NCBI GenBank assembly: GCA_036346355.1
Contig: CM070577.1
Location: forward strand, 81,366,509 to 81,430,508
Source: Rhipidocladum racemiflorum
Taxonomy: Eukaryota; Streptophyta; Magnoliopsida; Poales; Poaceae
Length of the DNA stretch: 64,000 nucleotides
Direction: 5' to 3'
A program made the translations under genes and the position numbers. Below, in pieces: positions 22,801-35,014 of the stretch. Below the pieces are notes generated by a model. The model made no database searches. It was not told the origin of the DNA and saw only the letters and a program-made list of their open reading frames with translations. Position 1 is the first letter of the stretch; each line of letters opens with the position of its first letter.

Positions 22801-24470
22801 AGGATCAAGGATCAAGGATAAAGAGTAAAAGACAGTAAAGTTTGCAAGTGCCAGGCAAGTTGTGCTTTGACCATGTTGATCCCATTTTCGAAACTTATGT
22901 TGTTTCAAATTATTGCATGCTAGTTGGATATAAACTGATTTCAATTAGTTTGGGATTAGATATTTAACCTACTTGTTATTGCCACCTTGTCTATAATAGT
23001 TGTACGCCATGATTCATTTGTCACCCTAGGTTTGTTGATTAATAGTTGGTAGCTAATAAATTGCCAACATGGGTTAGTTAGATCGTCAGTAGCTGCTTAG
23101 TCCTGCAACGTACCCTTGACATCATTTTGGAATTTCAAATGTCAATATTGATTAATGGAATATGCAATGTATTTTGAAATGGTGTGACGTGTTGCCGACA
23201 CGATGATGTTGATATGCGGAGGCCTTCGTGCTTCTTCAAGGATGTTGAGTTGTTGTTGGCATTATGTTGCGCAATAATCAACTGGGGTGATAAAATGATT
23301 TGGACTGGGGCAAGTAGCAAGAATGAGCTGGTGGGCCAGGGTTGGCACTGGGGAAATCATTTTGGTGCTTTGGGTAGTCTTGCCCTGGTCACCCTAAGGA
23401 CTTAACCTTGCAAGCCTTTGAACTGAGTCAAACGTACAACCACATGTCTGTAATGGGACGGACCTAGTTGATTAAGTTGCTAATAACTTACTTGTGGTAC
23501 CTCGGGGTGTCAACTACACCGTTTGTGTAGCTTGAAGGGGAGCGCATGCAGGGCTGCGGCATGGTACCCATCCAACGGTATGTCGGTCCCATACTTCGCC
23601 TTTGCTAAGGGAAGGGATGGTGTAGGGCAAAAACCGGAGAGGTTCACTTGTGTAGTTAGAGGCTTCCAAAAGACTTTGTTATGATCACTCATTCGCATAC
23701 CCTTGTATGGTGATTCACGGCTGACGTGGTGAGTTGATTGTATCTTGTGGGTAAAGTGTATAACCTCTGCAGAGTGTAAAATCTATTCGAATAGCCATGT
23801 CCGCGGTACTGGACATTGCTCGGGGATTACAGTCAAGGGTTAGCTTTTCATGAAAATGAACTTGGGTTTGGAGGCAGTTTGCCTGTGGAAAAGTGATAAT
23901 TGTTTAAGGATGTGGAATGGTTTACTTGTGAAACAACTATGAAATTATTACTATTGTTATCTGTTTTACCGCTTTACAATCTATTATGAATATTTGTGAA
24001 TGTTGTTTATTGCAAAATAACCCCTTCAGCCTGTCATTTGGAATAAGCCATGCATATAGTTATTAGACTTGCATTCTGTGCATGACTTGCTGAGTGCTTT
24101 ATGTACTCACCCCTTACAAACAAACAATCACTAGTGAGCAAAAGTCTACATCGTCGAAGAAGAAAAAGTTCCGTGAGAAGGCGATTATCTAGGAGTCGAA
24201 CCCTGTCAGTTGCATGTGGCGTATTGATGGGATTCACCGATGTTCTTCGTTCCGCTACTACTTATTTGGAGTTGAAGCCGTCATGGTTTCACAAATGTAA
24301 GGTTGACCTTAAGGTCGTTCAATAGTTTATATTCTATTATTGAGTTATTTTTACTATTCCGCTGTGTATGATTGTGATATTCATCTATGTTGAGACTGTG
24401 TGCACTAGCGTGATCCTGGACTAGTGCTGAATACACAGAGGGTCCGGATTTGCACATTCGGGTCCCGACA
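19820..24470 (+). mobile_element. Forward Tekay-type solo LTR, 4.65 kb, target duplication CGTGG
   Basis: It begins TGTAACATCCC at 19820 and ends GGTCCCGACA at 24470. The flanks are CGTGG (19815-19819) and CGTGG (24471-24475). The right end (24400-24470) is the reverse complement, with few differences, of the left end of the reverse solo LTR at 44510. A related LTR at 51973 with the same end is followed by an initiator-Met primer site, which fixes the orientation. It has a cttgctgag...actcacccc box (about 24085-24115) typical of Tekay/Del LTRs. There is no internal retroelement sequence, so it is a solo LTR. It is longer than the reverse solo LTR, partly because of the GTTAAC-rich tract at 21603-22067. 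Confidence 0.85.
21603..22067. repeat. GTTAACG-rich satellite-like tract inside the solo LTR
   Basis: I count 21 GTTAAC hexamers in about 465 bp, mostly as ccGTTAACGttcc or cgtcGTTAACGctc, with irregular spacing of 14-60 bp. Between them lie gccggtgcg and cgctgcg words. The tract is not a simple tandem array; it looks like repeated slippage and point change of a short ccgttaacgttc unit. Confidence 0.85.
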
Positions 24471-26120
24471 CGTGGCAAGGCTAAGCATACTACATCGGTC
24501 TAACTACCCATGTTGGCAATTTAATAATGTCCAACTAATAATCCACAACTAGGGTGACAAGGGGTCCTGGCACATAAATAATAGTCAAGGTGTCATAGTG
24601 CAAAGTTGGCATTTAACTAATTTCCGAAAATTAATTAAAGCATTTTCTAATTAAACTAGCATGCAATAATTTAAATCAAATTAATTTCAAAATGGGATCA
24701 ACATGGTCAAAGTACAACTTGCCTTCGAAAAACACTTGTTCTTGATCTTGAGCTGGCTCCTGGGTCAACACTTCACCTTCGAAGCCTTCGGGCACATCAA
24801 CGTCTACTCGTAACGCGTGCAAATAGTAATAAATAAATAAATAAATAAAACAGTACACAAAAGTATTCAAAAGTTCAAATAAACTCCATAAACAGAGAGA
24901 GCACAATTTTACAAATTTTTAGAAATTTGAATCGCACAAATCGGAGTTGAATTGCAAAAGCTACAATTGTTTAAAGTTTAAAGAATTCATTAAATAAATA
25001 TAAACAGAGAAAAATTTATATTCAAAAATTAATTAAAATTCATATTTAGGTAGACCTTAATTTTATAAAAATTTAGAAATTTGAACCACTCAAATCGGAG
25101 TTAAAACGCAAAAGTTATAAGCGTTTGAAGTTTGAAAATTCAAATAAATCAATAAACCGAATTAATTCATTTATTTTTATACTAAAAAATCCGATTATGA
25201 TGTCAGCATGACGTCAGCACGGGATTTTAATTTCTACCGAATTATTTTTCTATTGAAAAATCAATTTATTGCGTCAGCCGGCCCACGGACTCGGTCCACG
25301 GCTCGGCTTGGGTCCACCGTGGACCTGGTCCACGAGCACATGTCTCACTGACATGTGGGACCCCTCGGGTGACGTCAGCGCTGACGTCATCACGCTCAGC
25401 CGAGGGTTAGCTGACACGCGGGCCCCACCGTGACGTCAGCATGACGTCATGGGTGACGTCATGGTGCGGTTTGGCAGCCACTGACACGCGGATCCCACGC
25501 TGACGTCACGTAGCGGCGACCGGGTGCGACCGCGCTGACCGCCCCGGTCCAACTTCCAGACACGTGGCTTGATCCGGACCGTTGATTTGAAAATCAACGG
25601 TCCAGATTGGATCTGGGTTGCGCACGTTGTGGTCAACGTGGCTGATCTGGGCCGTTCGATTTGGATCGGACGGTCCAGATCCAATTGGGTTTCACCTCAC
25701 CGTGGGTGGCGTGGCATGTCTCGGTGGCCGACGCGTGGCTCAATCTATGCCGTTCGATTTAGATCGAACGACTGGGATCTATCCGTGCACGGTGTTGCTA
25801 TCGCTACGTGGCTCGATCTCGTGCGTTGGATCCGAATCCAACGGTCGAGATTGGATCTAATTACCGCAACGTGGATTCCGTTGCGGCGACGTGGACGAAC
25901 GAGGGCTGTTGGATCTAGATCCAACGGTCTAGATCTGATCTGGTTTCTACGGGTTAGGGAACACGTGGACTCACCGTGGCCGCTGGATCTTGATCGGACG
26001 GTTGTCCGAGCTCGATGGCGACGATGGCGACGCGGCGGGGCTAGGTCACCAGAGACGAGGACGACGACATGCCCGACGGCGTTTGGGCGCGATTCCGGCG
26101 AGGTGAGTGGTACTCCCAGG
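24471..26120 (-). mobile_element. Reverse Tekay-type LTR, middle piece
   Basis: Aligns with 45786-47255 of the complete reverse solo LTR: tactacatcg.tctaa, cccatgttggcaattta, atgggatcaacatggtcaaag and the ccgttgatttgaaaatcaacgg palindrome all occur in the same order. It is interrupted at 26121 by the hAT element and resumes at 43023/43031. No ORF in it is supported. Confidence 0.75.
25579..26010. repeat. Cluster of imperfect palindromes around GATCCAACGG
   Basis: Six inverted repeats of about 20-26 bp lie near 25579, 25652, 25750, 25822, 25907 and 25981. Each has the form CCGTTnGATC...GATCnAACGG with a 0-2 base centre and is often followed by tcgagattggatct. The other LTR copies hold the same family (46823-47140, 47649, 43422). 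Each can form a hairpin. Confidence 0.7.
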
Positions 26121-26793
26121 CAAGGTTTCAAATCTCGTTTTGACTCAAATCCCGGACCTTCCCGAAATCCGAAATTTCGGCGAGATTCGGAAATTTCGGA
26201 CAAAATTCGGACGAATTGCAAAAACAGATTTTCAAATCCGGTTTTTAATCTACCGAGAAATCCGAGATCTCGGTCGGCAAATTTGAACCGGCCAAAAATG
26301 GGTCGAAAACACGTCAAAAAATTTTGAATTTTTTTTTGGATAGTCCTGACACATCACTAATGTTTCCATAAAAATTTGAGATGATGATCAATCACGAGGA
26401 ATTTTTTTTAAATCTAACAGTGGTAAAGTCATCTAAAAAACCCTATGTAAAGTCAGTTTTTGATTTTTCAAATGTAAGAAATGAACTTCTAGTCATTTAA
26501 AAAGTTTTATATATGTTCCTATTATCCTATGTATTATAGAGGAATATTTTAACTGAGAAGTTGAAAATTTCGGCAGCATTTTAGCTAATTTTTGGATTAT
26601 GAAAGTGACAATTGGCAACAATTTATACATATAGTCATGACAAATGATAGACATGAAATAAAAATTAACTCATATGACAATTCAACACATATTGCAAGAA
26701 GATGCAAAAGAATAAACAAGACATATGACAACAAGAGGCATACTTAAAAGGAGCATGAACATGTAATCCATGAACAACTACGCCTTGCCATAC

Positions 26794-29700
26794 CTAGGAG
26801 TGGTAGTATGATGATGGTGAAAACTGGATCTGCGCGTCATCGACAATGATCTCTCCACGCCTCATCTGGTGTTGTTGCTTGTACTCTTCCCAGCTTATGT
26901 TCTGTGGCAGCCAGGCGGACTTCCAGTGTTCATAATGCGACATCCAGATCAAAGGATTCTCTGACTGGTATATGTACCGCCAAATTGTGTGTTGTGCGCC
27001 TACGATCGTAGGGATCAGTATAGTCGAACAATGATAACATTGTAGGTCCATCATAGGATGAATGTCTGTATCCACCTGTATCCTCTCCCATAGCTTCTTC
27101 ATAGCTCATCGAGCCGTACCCTAACGTAGGGTACCCAGGGTTCTCAACGGTGATGCCCCAATGGCTAGAAGACTGGCTACTAGACCACGAGCCCATATCA
27201 TCCTGCGGATGTCCTGCCTGGTGCCCATCCCCACCACTCGTCGTGCTACGGGTCTGCCTCTGTGAGCCCTTCCTCGGCACAGTTCCCTTATGTTGCATTT
27301 GTACCGGTGACTGTGGTTGTGAACGAGGTCGGAGGGTGTACCGTCCGTCGTCGCCTCCAGAGTCTGTGGACGAGCTGCTGACGATGTCACCCCCCTAAGG
27401 GGGTGTCTGGGTGTCATCGTCGCTGCCAACTTCGTCCTCCTCATCGCTTTTGGCCTTCCCCTTCCCACGCTGGCTGGCCGACAACTTCGCCTTCCCACTC
27501 TGGCTGGCCGACAACTTCGCCTTCCCACTCTGGCTGGCCGACAACTTCGCTTTCCCACGCTGGCTGGCCGACAACTTGCTCAACCCACCTAAAGCACCCG
27601 CTAGCATGTCGTCGTCATCGTCGTTAGTAGCACGCCTCCTCTTGGCTGTGTGGGTGTCGCCAATCACAACCTCACTCCAATCGTGCGAGGTCTTCCCACC
27701 TGTGGCCAGTATGATTAAATATATTAACACCTTTCTGATAACCGTAATGAATAAAAATAATTGGATGGTACCTGTGGTCTTGTGGAGCTCTTGCGATGGG
27801 ATGCTGTCAACCACGAATCTCGCCGGGAGGGGCGGATCGTAGCCACTATCCTCATCTAGTAGAGGCTCTCCCATTGATCTGGACGACTCGAACCATTCTG
27901 CAATCGGATCGTTACCGGAATGCATCGCATCCTCAATGAGGCGATCAAATGGATCGACGTCATCGGTGTTGCGAGTGGATTCATAGTCCCGTAGGCGAAG
28001 TCGGAGATTGTAGTGCACAAACACGAGCTGCTGCAGTTTTGCATAACTTAATCGGTTCCTAACCTGTGTGTGCACTAAGGCAAAAGTGCTCCAATTTCGC
28101 TCGCAACCGCTGGATGAGGTGCACTGTGACACCAATCTCAAGGCATACTTTTGCAACGCTGGTGTCTCATTTCCGAATGCCATCCACCATTGTGCTGCGG
28201 ACAAAAAAACACATTATTAGTAGTTCTCCATAGTAAATTTACAGCACGCTTCAAATTATAAAAGTACCTGCCGTCATGTGTGGATCAAGAGCGCTACTCT
28301 CTGCAAGTTGGGTGGCGAAGCGTCCCCTCCTAAGACGGTAAGTGTCTGCTTCCCGTAGTGCCTTAACCGCACTTTCGTTGTCGACAGCCATAATATTCAG
28401 GGCAGTGGACAGCTGTCCCATGTACACCGGAGTGCTGCATATATTGTACTTGAATTGAGACTGTGGGTCCAGGACAGAGGCTACAACATGCAAAATATTT
28501 TGAAGTTAGCGCAATACAAACAAAGGTGGTATCCTTTATGTCAATTGGACGGTACCTGCTTGGACAAAGGTGGTATCCTTTATATCAGCAAACCTCTTTT
28601 CAATGACTGTCACGAATGGTCGAGCATCGCTCTCCATGATCTACCAACCGGTTGTACTCACTCCTAGCAATACAAATTTGCATCATAACACCACTTATCG
28701 TTGGTAACTTGTCTTGATCGACGAACCTCAACAACTTGTACAAGGGTTCGACAGCCACCACAGCCCACTCCAACATGGTCCAGAAATCTCGATCAACAAG
28801 GTGATCGTATACAAACCTGCCCTCGTCCATCCCAGCCCACTTGCTACTTGTCCAGTCGGGATGTGTCATCCATTGCTGGAACTTGTCCTTCTTCTTAAAA
28901 ATGCTTTCAAGGAAGACAAAGGTCGTGCCAAACCTAGTGGCATTTGGCCTCACCAACTCTCCACCTATGTGGGCCTTCATCTGCGTGTGCAGATTCTTGT
29001 GGTTGTATAAGAAGCGGCAAATCCTCTTCGCCCTTGCCACAACATACTTGATCTCCTCCATTTCTCACACATCCTTAAGCATGAGGTTCACCATGTGTGC
29101 CAAGCATGGTTGCCAGATAATCATTGGATACTCCACTCGCAACATCTGGCATGCTTTCTTGAAGTTGGCTCCATTATCAGTAACCACTTGCACCACGTTA
29201 CTGGCACCAATTTCATCGGCAACCACTTTTGTTATCTCGCGTAGGAGGTACTTATGGTCTTGAATCTTGCCCGTAGCATCAACGGTTTTATGGAAAAACA
29301 TTACCCCGTTGCAGTACACCATGAAGTTGATAACACTCTGCATTGTAGGTCCAGTCCACGCGTCACACATGACTGTCACACCAAATGTCGCCCAATCATC
29401 CCTGAACTTCTGAAGGTACTGGGTAATCTCGTTCTCGTCAAGGTACTTCCCGTCGATCTCGTGGCCCCGTGGTGCATGAACCCCCGGGCCTAGCTCCTGC
29501 GTCATCTTGAGTGCACCTGAGAACACGGACTGTAAGAGTTTAGTCCAACGATGACAACAATTTTAACTAATAAACCCATGAGCTTTTGCATACCTGTGAA
29601 GTACGGACACTCAGCCTTCCTTCCTGGAACTGCATTTGCATGGAACCACTTAGACCATGCCCTCCCAAGCTTCTGCCTCGCCCCCTGCTTAAATGCAGTG

Positions 29701-30206
29701 TCAATCCGAGGTTGCTGCAGGGCACCACTCCGTGCAAGGTCAACATCGATGGAGGCTTGGCTTGACCGTGTTGATTTCGACCTGCCAAACATTTTGCTGA
29801 TAGTGGATTGGACTGAGTGTTTCGCTGCACCACTCCCAGATCTCGATCCTGTAGCCAAACCTTGACTCCTAAGGTAAGCCTCTTCTTTGGAAGCCCTTAT
29901 GGCCATCTTTAGTTGATCCTGCTCTGTATGGTAATCTCTTGCCATCGACGCCCAATCATCGCAAGCCTCCTCTTTACGCAGGCGCTCCACCTCTTTCTCC
30001 TTCTTCCTTTCTCGACCTTCGCGGAGGTCCGCAAGCATGGCTTGCCTAATCACTTTAGGTACGCCAGGACAGCCCTTCACATCACCGGCGCGACCGGCGA
30101 GATGTTCCTTCAAACGGGTTGCTCCTCCCCCCTTCATTACATGCGGACAGTAATTGCACTTCGACCCTTGCCCGACACGCTCCCCATGCTCCCAAACAGC
30201 ATCCAT
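26794..30206 (-). pseudogene. hAT transposase gene (BED finger, DUF659-type core, hAT dimerisation domain), five exons, decayed
   Basis: Exons on the minus strand: 30206-29594 (ATG 30206), 29516-28556, 28480-28268, 28194-27772, 27699 to about 26794, all with GT/AG introns. Exon 1 has a BED-type zinc finger (KCNYCPHVMKGGGATRLKEH, then a Cys) and a long basic helix. Exon 2 has the DUF659-like/RNase H-fold part (DAWTGPTMQSVINF, VTDNGANFKKAC, PCLAHMVNLMLKD). Exon 4 has the dimerisation domain (CTSSSGCERNWSTFALVHTQ, RLSYAKLQQLVFVHYN). Exon 5 encodes a repeat tail. Lesions: TGA 29065, where Arg is expected (CGA to TGA); a one-base shift near 28630; TAG 27395; a probable shift near 26930. The first exon may be preceded by an untranslated one, since an acceptor-like ttgcag lies just upstream of 30219. 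Confidence 0.82.
27463..27580 (-). repeat. Four 30-bp tandem repeats in hAT transposase tail
   Basis: On the + strand, 30-bp units tggctggccgacaacttcgc... repeat four times with two or three substitutions. In the transposase frame each encodes KLSASQ(R/S)GKA, giving a Lys/Ser-rich basic tract just before an acidic tail (SDEEDEVGSDDD). Confidence 0.85.
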
Positions 30207-30411
30207 CTTGATATTCTGCAACAGTATACGTATGATCTTGTGCTAACAATCATTTAGAGCTAACAAGAATTAGTATCTAATGTAACATACATACAAGAAG
30301 TAATAACCTAGAAGTATGTAATCTTTATGTAACACTTGAACAAAATAGTTGAACCTTGCACAATATCATTCGTATTTGTTCACATTGTATTCTAATATTC
30401 TGTCTTACTGG

Positions 30412-30413
<2 letters not shown>

Positions 30414-30443
<30 letters not shown>
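30414..30443. repeat. CA dinucleotide microsatellite
   Basis: An uninterrupted (CA)15 run lies in the 5' side of the hAT element, 38 bp left of the copia insertion. Confidence 0.95.
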
Positions 30444-30450
<7 letters not shown>

Positions 30451-30480
30451 CTCCTTTTCTCCCTAGCTTCCAGTTGTTTT

Positions 30481-31873
30481 TGAAAGGACCGAAGATGTCG
30501 CCTAGAGGGGGGGTGAATAGGCGAATTAAAACTTTGCAGCGGAATTAAAACTACCCGAGCGGGTCAACCCGGAGTCTCTGGGTTTTGGTCCGGATACTCC
30601 GGCTTGTCCGGAGTGTCCGGTATTGGATACCGAAGTCTCCGAGTTGGGTGGCTCGGGAGCGCAACACAAGTTGCTCAAACTTGCATGAATTACTACTAAA
30701 AGTAAATAACAATAGCAACCTAGAACAAGTGCTAGTAAGGATTTGAATTAAAGCTAGACAAAGAGCTAGATCTAGGCTTTACGGAGACAAATCCACACAA
30801 GCAACACAAGCAAGTAAAGAGAGAGCGAGAGAAGCGATTTTTCACCGAAGTTCGGATTCTTGAAGGGAATCCTACGTCTCCGTTGAGGTGGCTCAGTCAC
30901 ACTTGAGCCGGGGTCTCTTTCAACCCGCTTTCCTCCCGGTGTTGCACAAATGCACTCGCCGGCTTCACTTCTTGTCTCTTCCCTTTCGGAGGCGAGACTC
31001 GCCTTCACAAACGACCGGGGCTCACCACACAAGTTGGTAACTCCCGGTGACTCCTAGCCGTCTAGGAGACCTTCAACCTCCAAGAGTAATAGCACCGCGG
31101 AAGTCGCTTGGAGGATGAACTAGTGCTCAACAACCCGAAATGAATGCACCTAGCACTTTTCTTCTTCCTCTTCTCACCAGAATGGATCAACAACCAAATC
31201 AAATGGTGGGAGGAAGTGAGGGCTCTATTGAATGCTTTGGAAGTGTTAGAGAGGGCTTGAATGCTGCAATGAATGAGCTCAAGAGCAGTCCTAGCCGTTG
31301 GAGAAGAAGGGGTGGCTTTAAATACATTTTTGAAAACTAGCCGTTTTTTCCCTTTTCGAACAGACCGGAGACTCCGGACAATTGACCCGAAGACTCCGGG
31401 TTGTCCGGACTCTTCGAACTAAATGTCCGGATACTCCGGACTCTCCGGAATTCACATTTTTGGCCGAGAGGGTTAACCCGGAGACTCCGGACTGAGTCCA
31501 GATACTCCGGACTGTATGTCCGGACCCTCCGAGTTGACTGGCTCGGTTGGAATTCTGATTTTTGGAAAGTGCAAGTTTTTGAGTGCTAGTTTATATGCAA
31601 GTTTTGACCTTGAGCACATGCACATCCTAAAAGCGATTTTCCATAGTACCCTCTTAATAGTACGGCTATCCTTAAGACTCAATTAAAAAGAAAATTACAC
31701 TTCTTCGTCTTGATGCCGTTTTATTGAGATTTGATACTCGTAAAGTCGTCCAAAGTCATTTCAAGCTTGATGTAATCTCGAGATCTGCATTATACTTAGT
31801 TGAGATATTAGATCTCTTTAATTGTGTCATCATTAATCACCAAAATAAAATGAGGGGCCTAGATGCACTTTCA
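30481..31873 (-). repeat. 3' LTR of the copia element
   Basis: 1,393 bp, TGAAAGGACC ... GCACTTTCA on the + strand. It contains many GGAGACTCCGG/TCCGGA words (30570-30650, 31365-31535) and a TATTTAAAG box on the minus strand near 31318. It carries about 23 bp near 31576 that the other LTR lacks. Confidence 0.93.
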
Positions 31874-31887
31874 ATCTCCCCCTTTTT
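31874..31887 (-). other. Polypurine tract of the copia element
   Basis: The minus strand reads AAAAAGGGGGAGAT, abutting the 3' LTR. This is the expected site of plus-strand priming. Confidence 0.85.
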
Positions 31888-32289
31888 GGTGAATTGATGA
31901 CAGCACAATTAAACACAATGGAATAAAGTATGAAAATGACTTAGTACATCAAAATAAAAAGTGGAGCTCCCCCTAAATGTGTGCATTAGAGGAAATGAGT
32001 GGAATCGAATGCACATATTTAAAGAGATACAACAAAGAGCTCCCCCTAAAGCATTGCATAAATTAAATTTGTATCACAAATAATTGAAAGAGAACCATGC
32101 ATAAGGTAAACTCAATGTCATTACATGGATAACAAGAATAAAACAGTTCATAAAGATAGAAAGCAACACAAGACAGCGTTCATCACACAATAAAGATAAT
32201 AAAAAGAAAGCAAACTAAGCAACAACACTGAAGATATCACTCCCCCTTTGGCATCAAGACACCAAAAAAGGAAAGGAGGACACTGGAAA

Positions 32290-33941
32290 TCACTCGTCGT
32301 CGCCTTCGTCGTCAGAAGCTGAGTACTCGCTGCCAGGGTCATCTGCAGGAGCGGACGGAGCTGAGGAGGTGATGCCAAAAAGCTGATCAGCTGACGTAGC
32401 ATCACTACTCTCCTCGGAGGAACCAGAAGAGTCACTAGGAGAAAGCGCTTCGCCCTAGTAGCGGCGGATATCACGAATGCCCTTGCTGTTCTCCTTGATC
32501 TGCCGACTCAACTGCTTCTGCTTGGTGGAGATGTCACGGCAGAGACAGAAGATGTGCTTCAACATCTTCTGAAGGGTGCCACTAGGGACCTCGGACTGCC
32601 CAGAAGAACCGGCAGGAGGCACAGTAGGGGCAACGGAAGGCACAGCCGGGGTAGAGGTAGAGCTCGGCACGACCTCTGGCGAAGCCTAGCAGCAGAGACT
32701 GGGCAGCTGGAGTAGCTGGAGTGGACTGAGGACGGACCTTGTAAGCAAGATGCTCCTCATCTCTGACAAACTTCAGACCACTCACAGAAGAGATCAAAGA
32801 CATCACAAAGGGTGCATAGCTGCAACTGGCCATGTTGCTCTGCGCATTCTGCCTCATCGTCTCCCACATGAAATCGACAATGTCAAACGAGTGGGTGCGC
32901 TCAACGAGGTGAAAAAGCAAGTTCCTTCCATAGGAACTGATGGCAGAAGCATCTCCCTCCTTGGGCCAAAGAGTGACCCTCAACATCCTGTTTAGCACAG
33001 CAGGCACATCCTTTAGACCCTTGATGGTCCCAACTGTAAAGCTCTTGGATGTGTCGTACAAAGCCTCGATCTGCTCAGGAGTCAATACCTTCTTATCATG
33101 AAGCTTCGGACTGTCATTGTAGCGAAGGTTGAGAACTCTGGCAAACCTCTTCTTGTTGGCAGTGTACCAAACCCTGTCTGTCATCCACCAGATAGCATCC
33201 ACAGATTTGTCAAAATACAAGGTGGCAAAGAACTGCATGATGACTTCATTGTTCCAGTCGCACTTGAAAGACATGATGTCCTTAATCTCATGCAGCTCAC
33301 AAATCTCAAGAATCTGATCAAACACAGGGTTCTGAGCTGCTGCCATGTACTCCCAGTCAATGGTCTTCATCCTGACCACTGGGTGCTCAAGTGGGTAGAG
33401 GACCGTCTCATAGTAATCTGACTGGAATCTGTTCCAAAAACGTCGGTCCACATACTCGTCCTGATGATAGTCGAGTGGATCTTTCTTTCTGTGCTCAACT
33501 ATCGCCTTGCCCTTTCCTGACCCTGTCCTGTAGTCAATCACTCTCAGTGGGTTGACTCCCATAGGATAAGTCCACACGGGCCTGGCTTTGACCAGAGGGC
33601 CAATGAAATGACCTGAAGCACGGAAATCCCTTCTCTTCTGATCCCTCAGCCTAGCATGAGTAGCAGTCGGGTGCTCATCTGGATCAGGCTGAGGCTGAGG
33701 AGGAGATCAGGCCTCGGGGCTGCGGCCGAGACGGCTGAGCCTGAGGCTGCGGACTAGATGAAGTCCCAATCCTCAGCGCACCTCTACCCCTGGAGGTGGG
33801 CTGCTTCGCCACAGCACGTCTAGGTCTCTTGGGCGCCGGAGCACCAGACGGTGAACCGAAAGAAGTGTTCGGTGACGGAGAGTCACGAGGAGGAACACCA
33901 CCACCCGAAGTCCCCTGAGAAGGATCCATCTGACCAGACAA
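32290..33941 (-). pseudogene. Third ORF of the copia element (plant transposon protein / env-like position), broken
   Basis: Lies after pol on the same strand, where Sireviruses often carry an extra 'env-like' ORF. It starts near 33941 with a Pro/Ser/Arg-rich head (APAPKRPRRAVAKQ) and shifts frame near 33700. A globular part runs from about 33660 to 32700 (YPMGVNPLRVIDYR, EVIMQFFATLYFDKSVDAIW, FHLVERTHSFDIVDFMWETM), resembling the plant 'putative transposon protein' family (Transposase_32-like). It shifts again near 32675 and passes through a Pro/Ser linker, a short coiled segment (KQKQLSRQIKENSKGI) and a TAG at 32455. It ends in an acidic tail at TGA 32290. I see no signal peptide or membrane segment, so an envelope role is not supported by the sequence. 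Confidence 0.55.
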
Positions 33942-33989
33942 AGCGAGAGAAAAAGATTAGCCGCGAGGCGACTCGAAAAACAGCTAAAA

Positions 33990-34880
33990 ACAATTTCTGG
34001 CCGAGGCACCCAACCCGGAGAGTCCGGACAGAGAGTCTGGACAGAAAGTCCGGGTACTCCGGATTGCATCCGGAGACTCCGGACAAAATGTCCGGACACT
34101 CCGGATTGACCCGGAGACTCCGGACCCAGAGTCCGGACACTCCGGATGTGCCAGAATATTCGCACGGGCGGTCAAGGAGAGGGCAATCCAACCCGTACAA
34201 CTCAACAATTTGAGACTAGATTGCCACAAGAAGGTAGGAATTGAGTCTAGGGCACAATCTAGTACACGATTTTGCAAGATTGGGGTACGGATTGGAACTC
34301 ACCTTAAAGGATTTGAAACTGAGGAAATGCGGGTGAGAGAGAGGATGAATCTCCAAACTTGTGGACCTCAACGAGATGAATCACACCCTAGAAGAGATGA
34401 AGCACGAGTAGAGGCCCTAAGAACCGCAAGCAATGGATCCAAATCCGGAAGGAAGGAGGTTAGGGCAAGAGATCTTACCAAAATCCCAAAATCGAGGATG
34501 AGAAATGGATCCAAGGTCCTTGGAGATGGAGAGCCACGCCCTAGGAGAGAGGTGAGCACGGGAGAAGGAGAGGGAGAGGCGTCCGGAGGAAAAAGGATGG
34601 AAAAAGAAACCGCACGGGATTAGGGGGACTTAAACCGTCTGCCCCAACCCGGAGACTCCGGATTTTCAGTCCGGAGACTCCGGCCCAACCCGGAGAGTCC
34701 GGACAAATAGTCCGGAGACTCCGAGTGATCCGGAGATTCCGGATTAAATACCAGACTGTCCGGGTTACCCAGCTTGGTTAGGAATTTGACAACTCGCAGG
34801 AAAACTCAAGGAAATTGCGGAGTGAGAGGAAGAAGGAGTCCTAGGATGTCTACTTGATATATGACCAGCGAACAATAAAG
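33990..34880. repeat. TCCGGA-motif clusters between the third ORF and pol
   Basis: Two clusters (34010-34150 and 34640-34770) of GGAGACTCCGGAC / TCCGGACACTCCGGA words lie in the non-coding stretch upstream of the third ORF. Between them is a purine-rich segment with no supported gene. The same words fill the LTRs and a pol linker at 36785-36875. Confidence 0.8.
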
Positions 34881-35014
34881 CAAACAAGCCATGGTCACAT
34901 ATCAATGACAAGATTAGAGGAACAAGAGCCAAAAACACTGGATAAATTCAAAGAAAAGGATGAATAAGATTTTGAAACTCATTTTTCATTCAACAAATAA
35001 TATGTGAGCACATA

